DNA from: Planctomycetota bacterium
Lineage (GTDB): Bacteria > Planctomycetota > SZUA-567 > H5-PLA8
Reading direction: 5' to 3'
Length of the DNA stretch: 64,000 nucleotides
NCBI GenBank assembly: GCA_027493525.1
Contig: JAOSKN010000001.1
Location: forward strand, 2,170,001 to 2,234,000
Of this stretch, positions 1 to 9,122 are shown piece by piece. The notes under the pieces were generated by a model that was given only the letters and a program-made list of their open reading frames with translations, did not search any database and was not told where the DNA came from. Positions within the stretch are counted from its first letter, which is position 1, and the number at the start of each line of letters is the position of its first letter. The position numbers were made by a program, and so were the translations under genes.

Positions 1-1667
1 GTAGCGTTCGATCTGCTCGAGGATCCTGCGCGCGTGGTCGGGGGTGCCGGCGGCGCGCGCGAGCTTCGCGATCTCGTCCTTCAGCGCGCGCTCCCGCGCG
101 GTCGCGGCTTCCTGGTAGCCGCGCACCACCGTGTGGAACGCCTCGGCCACGTCGCGGGGCGGGTGAAGGCCCGCGGTGCCGACGAAGAGCACCTCCACGC
201 CCAGCTTGCGCCGGTCGGCTTCGGCCTGGATGCGCTCGCGCAGCCGCTGCCCGAGTTCCACGTGCCGGGCGCCGAGCCAGACGTCCACGTCCTCGGCGAG
301 CAGATTGCGGGTCAGTTCGCGCTCGGCGAGGTCCTTCAGCAGCGCCTCGGGTTCGCTCTCGCCGCGGGCGAAGGCAACGAGGTCCCGGATGCGGTAATTG
401 ACGTAGACCTCGGCCGCCATCAGCGAGATCGAAGGCGCGCGCTGCCCGGCGCCGGCGCCCCCGGTCTCGGCCAGGCTGGGCGGCGGCGCGGCCATCAGGA
501 GTTGCTCGCTGTCGCCGTGCTCGTTCGTCCAAAGCACCGTCTCGCCTTCCTTCAGGTGCTCGTGCGAGCCGAGGGCGAACTGGCGCACGCGCTGCACGTC
601 CCAGGCGCTCGCGGTCTCGACGGGCCAGGGCCACTTGAAGTGGAGCCCCGGCCCCAGCGGCTCGGGGCGGCTGAGCGCGCCGAAGCGGAGCACCAGCGCC
701 TGCTGCTGCGGTTCCACCAGGACCAGGCAGGAGACGGCGAAGAGCGAGAGCACGCCCACGGCAAAAAGCGGCGCGGCCCAGCGGTTCAGCAGCCGCCAGA
801 ACCAGCTCCGCGTGACCTCGAATCCGAACTGGTAGTTGAGCGCCTCCTGGAGCGCCTTGCCGAGGCTCTCGGGGCTGGTGAGCAGGCCCAGCACGCGGCT
901 GTCGAAGGCCGGGCGCGGCGTCTCGCCCGTCTTGCGCGGACGGTAGAAGTTCAAGACGAGGTTGAGCAGCACTTCGGCGCCGAGCAGGATCTCTACCGCG
1001 CACAGCGCGTGAGGCAGGTAATGCAGCGGCGCGTAGGCGTCGAAGTTCACCGCGCCCAGCACGCCGCAGAGCACGGTTGAGACGAGCGCGGTGCCCATCA
1101 GGAACCCGGCCGCGCCGCGCAGCAGTTCCCACTCCTTCACGCGCGTCATCCCGGCCACGTAGCGCCCGACCAGGAAGTCCACGAACGCCACGCCCAGACA
1201 GAAGGCCATGCCGACGAGCGGGCGTTCGAGGCCGTGAACCGATTCGGGGTGGGGGCGAGGGACGCCTGCGCCTCGCCGAGCCGCCAGAGCCCGCCGGCCA
1301 TCAGGTACGCGCCGACCAGCACGCCGGTCAGCGGCAGGACCAGGCCGTACATCTTCTGCAGGCGCCGCCGCGAGAGGCTCAGCGCGTCACCGGCCTCGCC
1401 GAAGAGCCGGCTTTCGGGAGCCTGCCGCGCGAGCCGCTCGGATTCCAGGGCCTCTTCCCGCTCCAGGCGGTGCTGGTGATAAAGCAGGACCAGGACGAGC
1501 CAGACCGGGATGCCGGCGAAGGCGTACCAGACCGCCGGCAGCATGGCGGCCGGGTCGCCGGAAAAGGCCACCGCGAGCAGGACCAGCGCGGAGAGCGTCT
1601 GCACGCCCAGGCCGAGCAGGGCGCCGACGATCGCGCGCTGATAGGTCTGCTGCCCCTGGTCGCTCAC
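1..1667 (-). CDS. Membrane-anchored SPFH/Band 7 protein (HflK-like), C-terminus off window, one frameshift
   Basis: This is a stomatin/prohibitin-family protein that in other bacteria forms a membrane complex modulating FtsH proteolysis. Translation from a GTG at 1667 (preceded by an AGGGGG-type site) gives several membrane segments, including AIVGALLGLGVQTLSALVLL and VWYAFAGIPVWLVLVLLYH. After a break at 1246-1255 (two G runs, gggg and ggggg) the conserved part continues in another frame: VGRYVAGMTRVKEWELL, then FYRPRKTGETPRPAFDSR, a last membrane segment, and the SPFH start VEPQQQALVLRFG, with RILEQIERY at the window edge. One missing C on the coding strand restores a single frame. The long multi-TM N-terminal region before the SPFH domain is typical of planctomycete homologues. 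An HflC partner would be expected beyond the left edge. The frameshift is probably a consensus error. Confidence 0.8.
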
Positions 1668-1722
1668 CGCGGGCGGCCCCCCTGGCCGGCTTTCCGGACC
1701 AACCGAAGCGCGCCGCGGCGCG

Positions 1723-1728
1723 TATAAT
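1723..1728 (+). promoter_or_regulatory. Candidate -10 box of the ABC permease gene
   Basis: A perfect TATAAT stands 34 bases before the ATG at 1763, in the 95-base divergent gap between the SPFH gene and the permease. No convincing -35 hexamer is seen at 16-18 bases spacing, so this is only a candidate. Confidence 0.35.
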
Positions 1729-1762
1729 CCAGGTCAGGCCCGGAACTCAAGGCTGGGAACGC

Positions 1763-2737
1763 ATGCTCGGCAAGCTCGCCACGGTCGCGGCCAACGGCTT
1801 CAAGGAGTCGATCCGCCAGCCGGTGTACGTGGTGCTGCTGGTGGGCGGCAGCCTGCTGCTCGCGCTGAACCTCGCCATCTGCGGATACGCCTTCGAGGAC
1901 GACAACAAGCTGCTGCTGGACCTGGGCCTCAGCACCCTCTTCGTGGCGGGCCTGCTGCTGGCGGCCTTCAGCGCGACGGGCGTATTCAACCGCGAAATCG
2001 AGAACAAGACGGTCCTCACCGTGGTCAGCAAGCCCGTGAGCCGGCCGGCGTTCGTGCTGGGCAAATACCTGGGCGTGACGGCGGCGCTGGGCGTGGCGTT
2101 CACGATCTGGGCGCTGGTGTTCCAGCTTACCGTGCGCCATGGCGTGATGTCGCGCGCCGACGACCCCTTCGACATGCCCGTGATCCTGCTGGGCGGCGGC
2201 GCGCTGGCGCTGGCCTTCGCGGGGGCGGGGCTGGGCAACTACTTCTTCAACTGGGTCTTCGCCTCGGCCCTCACCGCGGGCCTCGCGCCGCTGATGCTCC
2301 TGGCCTACGGGCTGGCGCTCTGTCTCGACAAGAACTGGGCCCTGCAGCCGCCGGGGCGCGACTTCAACGCGCCGGTCTGGATCGCCGTGCTCTGCATCTT
2401 CCAGGCGCTGGCGGTGCTGAGCGCGGTCGCGGTGGCGGTAAGCACGCGGCTGGGGCAGGTGATGACCCTCTCGATCTGCGCGGCCGTCTTCCTGCTGGGC
2501 CTGAGCAGCGACTATCTCTTCGGCGGCTACCGCGAGGAGCGCCTGATCGCGCGCGTCGCCTACGGCGTGGTGCCGAATCTCAATTTCCACTGGCTGGCGG
2601 AGGCGCTCCACGGGGACCACGGCCACCTCGGCGAGTTCGCGCCGCTGGTGGGATTGGTGAGCGCGTACAGCGCGCTCTACGTCGCGGCGATCCTCGGCGT
2701 CGCCGTGGCGCTCTTTCAGACCCGCGAAGTCGGCTGA
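1763..2737 (+). CDS. ABC-2 type transporter permease
   Basis: A 324-residue integral membrane protein with about six hydrophobic segments (for example VYVVLLVGGSLLLALNLAI near residue 21 and TLFVAGLLLAAFSATGVF near 58). The stretch FNREIENKTVLTVVSKPVSR after the second segment is the characteristic ABC-2 permease signature seen in NatB/GldF-like exporters, where the permease extends into the N-terminal membrane domain. No ATPase gene is adjacent: the upstream gene is divergent and the downstream gene convergent, so the ATP-binding partner must lie elsewhere. The substrate cannot be inferred. No clear Shine-Dalgarno precedes the ATG. Confidence 0.8.
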   Translation: MLGKLATVAANGFKESIRQPVYVVLLVGGSLLLALNLAICGYAFEDDNKLLLDLGLSTLFVAGLLLAAFSATGVFNREIENKTVLTVVSKPVSRPAFVLGKYLGVTAALGVAFTIWALVFQLTVRHGVMSRADDPFDMPVILLGGGALALAFAGAGLGNYFFNWVFASALTAGLAPLMLLAYGLALCLDKNWALQPPGRDFNAPVWIAVLCIFQALAVLSAVAVAVSTRLGQVMTLSICAAVFLLGLSSDYLFGGYREERLIARVAYGVVPNLNFHWLAEALHGDHGHLGEFAPLVGLVSAYSALYVAAILGVAVALFQTREVG

Positions 2738-2753
2738 CGTCATCGCAGCATCC

Positions 2754-4754
2754 TCAGGCCGGCTGGGCCGCCGGGACGGTCAGGTCCCCGCGCGGCCCGG
2801 CCTGCACGGCCAGCGTCTCCAGGTTCTCGCCCTCGCGGACCAGGCGCGCCGAATTGAAGATCACGACGGCCTCGGCCACCGCGTGCAGCATCGCCGCGAC
2901 CACCACGGGCAACTGGCCCGCCGCGGCGATGGCGAAGAAGGTCACGATGAACAGGCCCCCGAAAATCAGGTTCTGGCGCACCACGGCGCTGGCCCGGCGC
3001 GAAAGATGGATCAGAAACGGAATGCGGTTCAGGTTGTCGTTCATCAGGGCGATGGAGGCCGAGTGAATCGCCACGTCGCTCCCGGCGGCGCCCATGGCGA
3101 TCGAGATGCTTCCGGCGGCCAGCGCCGGCGCGTCGTTGACCCCGTCCCCGACCACCGCCACGACATGCCCGCGTTTCTTGAGCGCGTCCACCAGTTCGAG
3201 CTTCTCGGCGGGGAGCACCTCGGCCTTCAGGTCCGTGCAGTGCATCTCGGCGGCCACGCGGCGGGCCACGGAGAGCCGGTCGCCGGTGACCATGACGAGG
3301 TTCTTGAGCCCCAGCTCGCGCAGCCGGTCCATGGCTTGCGCGGCGTCGGGCCGCGTCTTGTCCATCATCCCGATCCAGCCCAGGAGTTTCCCGTCGCGGG
3401 CGACGTAGAGCAGGCTCAGCCCTTCGGCCTCGGGCGAGTCCAGCGCCGCGGTGTCGAGCCCCAGTTCCTTCAGCCAGCTCGCGCGCCCGACCAGGATCTC
3501 GCGGCCCTCGAAGCGCGCCTTCACCCCGCGCCCCGAGACCTCCTCGAAGCTCTCCGTCTCGCGCAGCGGGATCCGCGCGCGCTGCGCGACCTCCAGGACC
3601 GCGCGGGCCACCGGATGGCGCGAGTGCTGCTCGGCCAGCGCCGCGGCGGCCAGCAGTTCCGCGGGGTCCACCCCTGGCGCCGGCTGCAGGCGCGTAACGG
3701 AGAGCGTTCCGGTGGTGAGCGTGCCGGTCTTGTCGAAGACGATGGCGGTGAGGTTCCGCGCGACTTCGAGATCGCTGGATTTTTTGATCAGGATGCCCAG
3801 GCGCGCCGCGGCGCTCAGCGCCGCGACCATCGCAGTGGGCACGGCCAGGATCAGCGCGCACGGCGTGGCGATGATCAGCATCGAGATCGCGTCTTTGAGG
3901 TTGTGCGTGAAGAAGAGCACGATCCCCGCCAGCATCAGCACCGTCGGCGTGTACCAGCGCGCGTAGCGGTCCATCAGGCGCGTGATCGGGATGCGCGTGC
4001 GCTCGGCCTGCAGGATGAGCTGCTGCACCTGCCCCAGCGTGGTGTCCTCGCCGGCCTTGGTGACTTTGATCTCGAGCGCGCCGGTAAGGTTGATCGTCCC
4101 GCCGAAGACCTCGTCGCCGGCCTGCTTGTCCACCGGCAGCGATTCGCCGGTGATGTTCGCCTGGTTGACCGTGCTGAAGCCCGTCTCCACCACGCCGTCG
4201 CCGGGAATGTTGTCGCCGGGCAGGACCCGCACGCGGTCGCCGGCCTTGAGGTCCTTGGCGTCCACGGCCGTCTCGCGCCCGTCCTCGAGCCTCCGCGCGG
4301 TGGTGGGCGTGATGCGGATCAGCGATTCGATCGTCGCGCGCGCCCCCAGCGCCGTGCGGCTCTCGATCAACTCCGCCAGGATCATGAAGAACGCGATCGC
4401 CCCGGCGGTGAGGTACTCGCCCGTGGCGAAGGCCGCCAGGAACGCCAGCGCCACCAGCTCGATCATGTGCGAATGCCCGTGGACCAGTTCCTTCCAGGCC
4501 CCGAGCACCAGCGGCGCGCCGAGCAGGATCGCGGCGACGAAGGCCAGCGCCTCGGCGTAGAAGTTGGATGGGCCGTGCCCGCCGGCCCATTCGGCGTGGT
4601 GCGCCTGCGGCTCCGGGGCCTGCGCGGGCGCAAAAAGATACTGCGCGGCGAGGCTCGCCAGCAGCAGCACCCCCCCGAGCAGCGTGACCACGATCTCCGC
4701 GCTGGCCTGCCCGGTTTCGGCCGAGATCTGTTCCTTCAGGTTCGCGTGCGCCAT
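2754..4754 (-). CDS. Heavy-metal translocating P1B-type ATPase
   Basis: A 666-residue cation pump. It shows the actuator motif TGES (about 202-205), the metal-channel motif TPC in helix 6 (about 297-299), the phosphorylation site DKTGT (341-345), the SxHP-type motif of the nucleotide domain (HSRHP, ending at 380) and the hinge GDGVND (about 535-540). There is no N-terminal CxxC metal-binding domain. Instead a short His-rich loop (QAHHAEWAGGHG, residues 50-61) lies between the first two helices, with a second HGHSH at 92-96. TPC rather than CPC or SPC makes the metal hard to predict. The last helix carries HAVAEAVVIFNSARL instead of the HEG(G/S)T-type motif of the Co/Zn subgroup. It is convergent with the permease and has no metal regulator next to it. 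Confidence 0.88.
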   Translation of the reverse strand: MAHANLKEQISAETGQASAEIVVTLLGGVLLLASLAAQYLFAPAQAPEPQAHHAEWAGGHGPSNFYAEALAFVAAILLGAPLVLGAWKELVHGHSHMIELVALAFLAAFATGEYLTAGAIAFFMILAELIESRTALGARATIESLIRITPTTARRLEDGRETAVDAKDLKAGDRVRVLPGDNIPGDGVVETGFSTVNQANITGESLPVDKQAGDEVFGGTINLTGALEIKVTKAGEDTTLGQVQQLILQAERTRIPITRLMDRYARWYTPTVLMLAGIVLFFTHNLKDAISMLIIATPCALILAVPTAMVAALSAAARLGILIKKSSDLEVARNLTAIVFDKTGTLTTGTLSVTRLQPAPGVDPAELLAAAALAEQHSRHPVARAVLEVAQRARIPLRETESFEEVSGRGVKARFEGREILVGRASWLKELGLDTAALDSPEAEGLSLLYVARDGKLLGWIGMMDKTRPDAAQAMDRLRELGLKNLVMVTGDRLSVARRVAAEMHCTDLKAEVLPAEKLELVDALKKRGHVVAVVGDGVNDAPALAAGSISIAMGAAGSDVAIHSASIALMNDNLNRIPFLIHLSRRASAVVRQNLIFGGLFIVTFFAIAAAGQLPVVVAAMLHAVAEAVVIFNSARLVREGENLETLAVQAGPRGDLTVPAAQPA

Positions 4755-4857
4755 GGCTGTTCCGTATCGTTATCGACCGGCGGGGACGGCACAGGCCAGT
4801 CCTGTTGCTCCGCCGGCCTTATTTTCGGCCGCGGCAAGATTCGAGTAGGACAATCTT

Positions 4858-5021
4858 AGTACAGCGCCGCAGAAGATCCTGACCCACTGCTGGTGCCTTT
4901 TGGCCCGGCTCTTCGTTGCGCCTCGGTCACAGATCTTCGTCCCGATTTGCTCCCTCGGCGCGCCTCGATCCGGGTCAAAATGCCCGGCGCATTGGGCCAG
5001 TTACTTCTGCGGCGCTGTACT
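4858..5021. repeat. 164-bp fold-back (MITE-like) element with 18-bp terminal inverted repeats
   Basis: AGTACAGCGCCGCAGAAG at 4858-4875 is repeated in perfect inverted form at 5004-5021. The next 33 bases inward also pair imperfectly (left ctgacccactgc / right complement ctggcccaatgc, and ttttggcccgg / ttttgacccgg), so nearly the whole unit forms one long imperfect hairpin. If the ends are read as GTAC...GTAC, both flanks start with TTA, a possible 3-bp target duplication. It holds no reading frame worth calling. It sits in the gap between the ATPase start and rpmB. Origin as a transposase-mobilised MITE is inference. Confidence 0.55.
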
Positions 5022-5160
5022 TAGGCCTTGGCGTCACATCCTTTGTATTTACGAGCCGGCCTGCGGGACAGTTCTGCCCACAGGAGAGATAACCCATCCA
5101 GGCCGGCGCAGGATACCGGGGTGCGCCGCATTCACAACTTCAATTACATTCGTGGCTTAT
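5022..5160. other. Gene-free rest of the ATPase-rpmB gap
   Basis: The full gap between the ATPase start and the end of rpmB (4755-5222) contains the fold-back element, the rpmB terminator and otherwise no conserved reading frame. The bases just upstream of the ATPase ATG (4755-4857) should hold its promoter, but no convincing hexamers were seen. Confidence 0.4.
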
Positions 5161-5192
5161 AAAAGAAAACCCGCGGCGGTCGCCGCGGGTTC
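5161..5192 (-). terminator. Rho-independent terminator of rpmB
   Basis: On the minus strand the sequence forms a stem of about ten pairs (CCCGCGGCG / CGCCGCGGG) followed by TTTTCTTTT, 31 bases after the rpmB stop codon. This is a strong intrinsic terminator for rpmB. Confidence 0.8.
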
Positions 5193-5222
5193 GATAGGCT
5201 TGAATTGGAAATGGGGCGCAAG

Positions 5223-5498
5223 CTACTTGGCGCGCTCTTCGCGAGCCTTCCGGGCCAAGGCCTGATTCGGCGCCTTGGTGACCTTGCCGTTTCGCAGACA
5301 GCCGGTGCAGACCCAGGCGCGATGGACATGCCCGTTCTTCTCAACGACCTTCAACTTCTGCAAATTGGGCTTGAACCAACGCTTGGTCTTGCCGGTGATC
5401 TTGCGCCCGACGCCGCCCTTGGCCTTGGCCAAGCCGCGCCGCACGTAGAAGACGCCCGCCACCGGACCCTTGCCGCACACTTCGCAATGAGACGCCAT
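5223..5498 (-). CDS. rpmB: Large ribosomal subunit protein bL28
   Basis: A 91-residue protein of the 50S subunit. The frame is open upstream, but the family start is the ATG giving MASHCEVCGKGP. It is the zinc-binding (C+) form of L28: CEVC near the N-terminus and CTGC further on supply the four cysteines. The basic core GRKITGKTKRWFKPNLQ is typical. It is followed by an intrinsic terminator and preceded by a tRNA-Lys gene on the same strand, so the two may be co-transcribed. Confidence 0.97.
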   Translation of the reverse strand: MASHCEVCGKGPVAGVFYVRRGLAKAKGGVGRKITGKTKRWFKPNLQKLKVVEKNGHVHRAWVCTGCLRNGKVTKAPNQALARKAREERAK

Positions 5499-5543
5499 GA
5501 CCGTGACTCCCGCTCCGACTACGACCCGCCCCACTCGGGGAAT

Positions 5544-5620
<77 letters not shown>

Positions 5621-5804
5621 TCAAAAACAGACGGGGCATTGTAGCGGTCCACGCTCGCGGTGCAAGGAAACCTGAGTGGTCCCATCCGACTCCTTTTCAG
5701 GTTTGAATGGCCGACTGTATGAACCGGCTACAGCGGGTGGCATAAAAATGTCCACCGGCACTTCGACTAAGACCTTAACCCTCTGCTGCGTTCGACCTTA
5801 GAAC

Positions 5805-5820
5805 TTGGCATAGGACTTGC
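5805..5820 (+). promoter_or_regulatory. Candidate sigma-54 (-24/-12) promoter for the TonB receptor
   Basis: TTGGCATAGGACTTGC has the invariant GG and GC dinucleotides exactly ten bases apart within a good TGGCA-N6-TTGC context. It lies 70 bases before the receptor ATG, in the right orientation. Imperfect inverted bits (gactaag / cttag) stand just upstream and could be activator sites, but this is weak. No enhancer-binding regulator is encoded nearby. Confidence 0.5.
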
Positions 5821-5889
5821 CGCTGATCGTAGCCTTGCCCAAGGTTCAATACCAGGGTTGGCCCGAAACGTTGAGAGGGAGCAGGCTTC

Positions 5890-8097
5890 ATGGCAGCAAG
5901 CGGGAATGTGCCGGCAGGCGAACTTCGGCCCTACGGGCTGCTGCTGGGAATGGCCTTGGCCTTCTCGGGGTTGCCTCTGGCGAACTGCGGCGAAGCCGAA
6001 GCGCCGAAGCCGGCGGAAGAGCAGCCTAAGCCCGCCGAGCCTGCCACCCCCACGATCACCGTCGACGTAACGGGAATCGCTACGAAGTCCGCGGCAGAGC
6101 CCTACGAAGTTCCGAACCAGGTGAGCGTCGTCAAGGCCGACGAGATCGTGGAGCGGCTTCAGGCCAGTCCCAACTTCTCGGACGCGTTCAAGGAGCTGCC
6201 GGGGACCTTTATCCAGAAGACCGGGCAAGGGCAAGGCAGCCCGTACATCCGCGGCTTCACCGGATTCCGCAACCTGCTGATGATCGACGGCGTGCGCTTC
6301 AACAACTCGACCTTCCGCGAAGGACCGAACCAGTACTGGGCGACGATCGATCCGCTCTTCCTGGATCGCATCGACGTGCTGCGCGGCCCGGGCAGCTCGC
6401 TGTACGGTTCCGACGCCGTCGGGGGCGTCGTCAACGCGATCACCAAATCGACCGACACCTGGAGCGACGAGACCGAGGTGGGCGGGACGGCCTATTACCG
6501 GACGGCCAGCGCAGAACGCAGCCACATCGGGCACGTCGAGGTGAAAGGCAGCCACAAGGACAAGGTCGGCTTCATCTTCGGCGGGACCTTCAGCGACAAC
6601 GACGATTTCGTCGCCGGCGGCGGCGTGGGCGAGACGGAGTACACCGCCTGGCAGGCCTGGAGCCTCAACGGCAAAGTGCAGTATCGCCCCGTGCAGGGCC
6701 ACGAACTGACCTTCTACGTGGACCGCTGGCGCACCGACGATTCGCCCCGCACGGAGCAGACCGTCTTCGCCAAGACCTGGGAAGGGACCGCGCGCGGAAC
6801 CGAACGCCGGCAGGAGTTCGACCAGAACCGGCTGCTCTCGTACCTCAAGCACCGCTGGAGCGACACCGGCACGCCGCTCGTGGAGGAGGTCGAGACGACC
6901 CTCTCCTACCAGAACACGATGGAAGACGTGTACCGGGTCCGCGCCAACGGCGAGCAGCGCTTCGGCGATTTCGAGGTGAATACGTACGGCGCGCAGATCC
7001 AGGCCAAGTCGAAGGCCCCGCTCTTCGGCGTGCTCACCTACGGCCTGGATTACTTCCACGATTTCATCCAGTCGGCCGAGAAACGCATCTCCGCCGCCGG
7101 CGTCACCACCGTGCGCATTCAGGGGCCCGTCGGCGACGACGGCAGCTACAGCCTCTTCGGGGCCTACATCCAGGACGAGGTGGACCTCTTCGACCGGTAC
7201 CTGACGCTGACCGGCGGCGGGCGTTTCGAGTACATCACCGTCGAGTCCGACAAGTTTCAGGATCCCGACACCGGCGCGGCCGCGGATTTGGAGCGGGACT
7301 GGTCGAGCTTCGTGGGCTCCCTGCGCTTCCTGGTCCGCCCGGACCTCGAGCACGGCGACCACTGGCGCGTCTTCGGCGGCGTGCAGCAGTCCTTCCGCGC
7401 CCCGTCCTTTCACGACCTCACGTCGTTCGATGCCGGCGTGACGCAGGAGATCCCATCGCCCGGCGTCGAGCCCGAGGAATTCACGACGTACGAACTCGGC
7501 TTCAAGACCCGCTACGGCGGATTCCAGGCCGAGGCCAGCTACTACTATACGTTCATCCATAACCAGTTGATTCGCGAACCCACCGGCGATCCCGGCCCGC
7601 CGCCCGTCGTCGCCAAGCGCAATGGGGGCAAGGGCTACATCTACGGCGCCGAGCTTGGACTGCGCTACACCTTCCTCGAGGACTTCACCCTCTGGGGCAA
7701 CGTCACCGTCACCGAAGGCGACATCCTGCAGTACGACAACAACGTCCCGCCCGTGCGGCGGCGCTACGTGGTGGACCGCCTAATTCCCGTGATGAGCCAC
7801 ATGGGCTTGAAGTACGAGCCGCTCGGCGAACGCTGGTGGGTGGAACTGCACGCCGACGTCTTCAGCGACGCCAACCGCAGGTCCTTCGGCAACCGCGCCG
7901 ACATGCGGCGCTTCCCGCCCGATGGCACGCCGGGCTTTGGCGTCTTCGGCATCCGCGGCGGGGTCAAGCTCCTGGATGACCGCCTGCGCATCTCCGGGGC
8001 CATCGAGAACATCGGCAACGTGGATTACCGCATCCACGGCTCGGGACAGAACATGCCGGGTATCAACGCGATCCTCGGCATACAATACAATTGGTAG
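5890..8097 (+). CDS. TonB-dependent outer-membrane receptor
   Basis: A 735-residue outer-membrane gated channel for uptake of a scarce ligand. After a hydrophobic export segment (LLLGMALAFSGLPLANC) and a Pro/Glu/Lys-rich linker comes the plug domain: a TonB-box-like region (TITVDVTGIA, near residue 57), SPYIRGFTGFRNLLMIDGVRF and IDVLRGPGSSLYGSDAVGG. The 22-strand barrel follows and ends in an aromatic residue (IQYNW). The plug resembles heme/siderophore receptors, but the substrate is not certain. The export segment ends LANC, close to but not a proper lipobox. A GAGAGGGAG-type ribosome site precedes the ATG. The next gene encodes a TonB-like energy transducer, and both may be read from the sigma-54 site upstream. 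Confidence 0.9.
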   Translation: MAASGNVPAGELRPYGLLLGMALAFSGLPLANCGEAEAPKPAEEQPKPAEPATPTITVDVTGIATKSAAEPYEVPNQVSVVKADEIVERLQASPNFSDAFKELPGTFIQKTGQGQGSPYIRGFTGFRNLLMIDGVRFNNSTFREGPNQYWATIDPLFLDRIDVLRGPGSSLYGSDAVGGVVNAITKSTDTWSDETEVGGTAYYRTASAERSHIGHVEVKGSHKDKVGFIFGGTFSDNDDFVAGGGVGETEYTAWQAWSLNGKVQYRPVQGHELTFYVDRWRTDDSPRTEQTVFAKTWEGTARGTERRQEFDQNRLLSYLKHRWSDTGTPLVEEVETTLSYQNTMEDVYRVRANGEQRFGDFEVNTYGAQIQAKSKAPLFGVLTYGLDYFHDFIQSAEKRISAAGVTTVRIQGPVGDDGSYSLFGAYIQDEVDLFDRYLTLTGGGRFEYITVESDKFQDPDTGAAADLERDWSSFVGSLRFLVRPDLEHGDHWRVFGGVQQSFRAPSFHDLTSFDAGVTQEIPSPGVEPEEFTTYELGFKTRYGGFQAEASYYYTFIHNQLIREPTGDPGPPPVVAKRNGGKGYIYGAELGLRYTFLEDFTLWGNVTVTEGDILQYDNNVPPVRRRYVVDRLIPVMSHMGLKYEPLGERWWVELHADVFSDANRRSFGNRADMRRFPPDGTPGFGVFGIRGGVKLLDDRLRISGAIENIGNVDYRIHGSGQNMPGINAILGIQYNW

Positions 8098-8117
8098 GCG
8101 TTTGAGGGCTTCGATCT

Positions 8118-8945
8118 TTGAGCGTTCCGGAATCTCCGCTTCCCGTGGTGGCCCCGGTCCTTCACCCGGAAGGCGGCGGCATGCCCGCCTCGGCGCGGCT
8201 CTCGAGGCAAGGTTCCGGCAGGGCGTTCTGGAGTCTCTCGCTCGCCTTCCATCTGTCGCTGCTGCTCCTGCTCTTCCTGGCCGCGCCGATCCTGTTTCCG
8301 GCCTCGCCCGTGGTGGAGCGGCCCCTCGAGTTCACCCGGCGGCCCGTCCACGAGACGCTTGAGGTCCCGCGCCTTCTGCCTCCCGCGCTGGAGGAGCCTT
8401 CGGAGCCTGCGGACGCTTCCGTCGCGCCGCCGGAGGCCCCCGAAGTCGTCTTTGAATCCGAGCCGCTCCAGGAACCCGGCCCGGCGGAATGGGGCTCCGC
8501 GGAGATCCTGGTCGTGGTGGGTGTTCCCTCCGGCTGGGCTCCGCCGCGAAATCTTCGTCCGCCGGCGGCGGGAGCGGCTCCGGGGCCCCCGTCCGATGCG
8601 AAGCCGTCCACCCCGGCAGGCTCCGCCGTTCAAGCCGCGCCGCGGGGCGGGCCCAGCCGCGCGGCGCAGTTGAAAGAAGCCTTGAAGCCGCGCTATCCGT
8701 CCGACCAGCTCAGGCATAAGCGCACCGCCCAAGTCGAGTTGATGGTCCACCTTTCCGATTCCGGCCGCGCCACGAGGGTCGAAGTGGAACGGGTGAAGGT
8801 CTCGCCGCATGAGGCCGAGGCCGTGGAGGCGTTTACCCGCTCGGCGCTCGAAGCCGTCCATGCGGCGCGGTTCGATCCTGCGCTCGCCAACGGCAAGGCG
8901 GTCGCGAGCAGCGTGCGATTGGTGGTTCGGTACGCTGTCCAATAG
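8118..8945 (+). CDS. TonB-like energy transducer
   Basis: A 275-residue protein with one N-terminal membrane segment (AFHLSLLLLLFLAAPILF, about residues 40-57), a long Pro/Glu/Ala-rich periplasmic spacer, and a C-terminal TonB fold ending VAEAF..ARFDPALANGKAVASSVRLVVRY. It would couple inner-membrane energy to the receptor encoded 20 bases upstream. Translation probably starts at TTG 8118 (GAGGG about ten bases before). A later ATG at 8181 is possible and would still keep the membrane segment. No ExbB/ExbD genes are present in the window. Confidence 0.8.
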   Translation: MSVPESPLPVVAPVLHPEGGGMPASARLSRQGSGRAFWSLSLAFHLSLLLLLFLAAPILFPASPVVERPLEFTRRPVHETLEVPRLLPPALEEPSEPADASVAPPEAPEVVFESEPLQEPGPAEWGSAEILVVVGVPSGWAPPRNLRPPAAGAAPGPPSDAKPSTPAGSAVQAAPRGGPSRAAQLKEALKPRYPSDQLRHKRTAQVELMVHLSDSGRATRVEVERVKVSPHEAEAVEAFTRSALEAVHAARFDPALANGKAVASSVRLVVRYAVQ

Positions 8946-8984
8946 AAACGGCTTCGCATGGTGCGTAGGCAGCGCTATTGACGC

Positions 8985-9012
8985 TTGAACTGCCGGCCGC
9001 CTCGCCTATCAT
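8985..9012 (+). promoter_or_regulatory. Candidate sigma-70 promoter of the alpha-CTD/TPR gene
   Basis: TTGAAC and TATCAT are separated by 16 bases, about 110 bases ahead of the gene's ATG. The long leader to the ATG at 9123 shows no obvious riboswitch. Confidence 0.4.
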
Positions 9013-9122
9013 GGCTTGGCTACGGACCCCGTGGTCCCCAATCCATTGCCGGATCCATGCTTGTCACGGACTTGGACGTACTGAGGATTTTCAGCCGCGT
9101 ACGCTAGGTACGAGGAGGAGCC

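Noticed and set aside
1..1080. Plus-strand gene at the left edge
   Set aside because: The minus strand translates to the SPFH domain and its membrane segments; the plus frame is antisense.
2883..4859. Long plus-strand open frame opposite the P-type ATPase
   Set aside because: The His/Arg/Gln/Asp-rich translation has no domain pattern, while the minus strand carries every P-type ATPase motif. Such antisense frames arise from high GC at third codon positions.
5621..5889. Cobalamin riboswitch ahead of the TonB receptor
   Set aside because: No B12-box-like conserved segments were found; the sigma-54 site is the only convincing signal.
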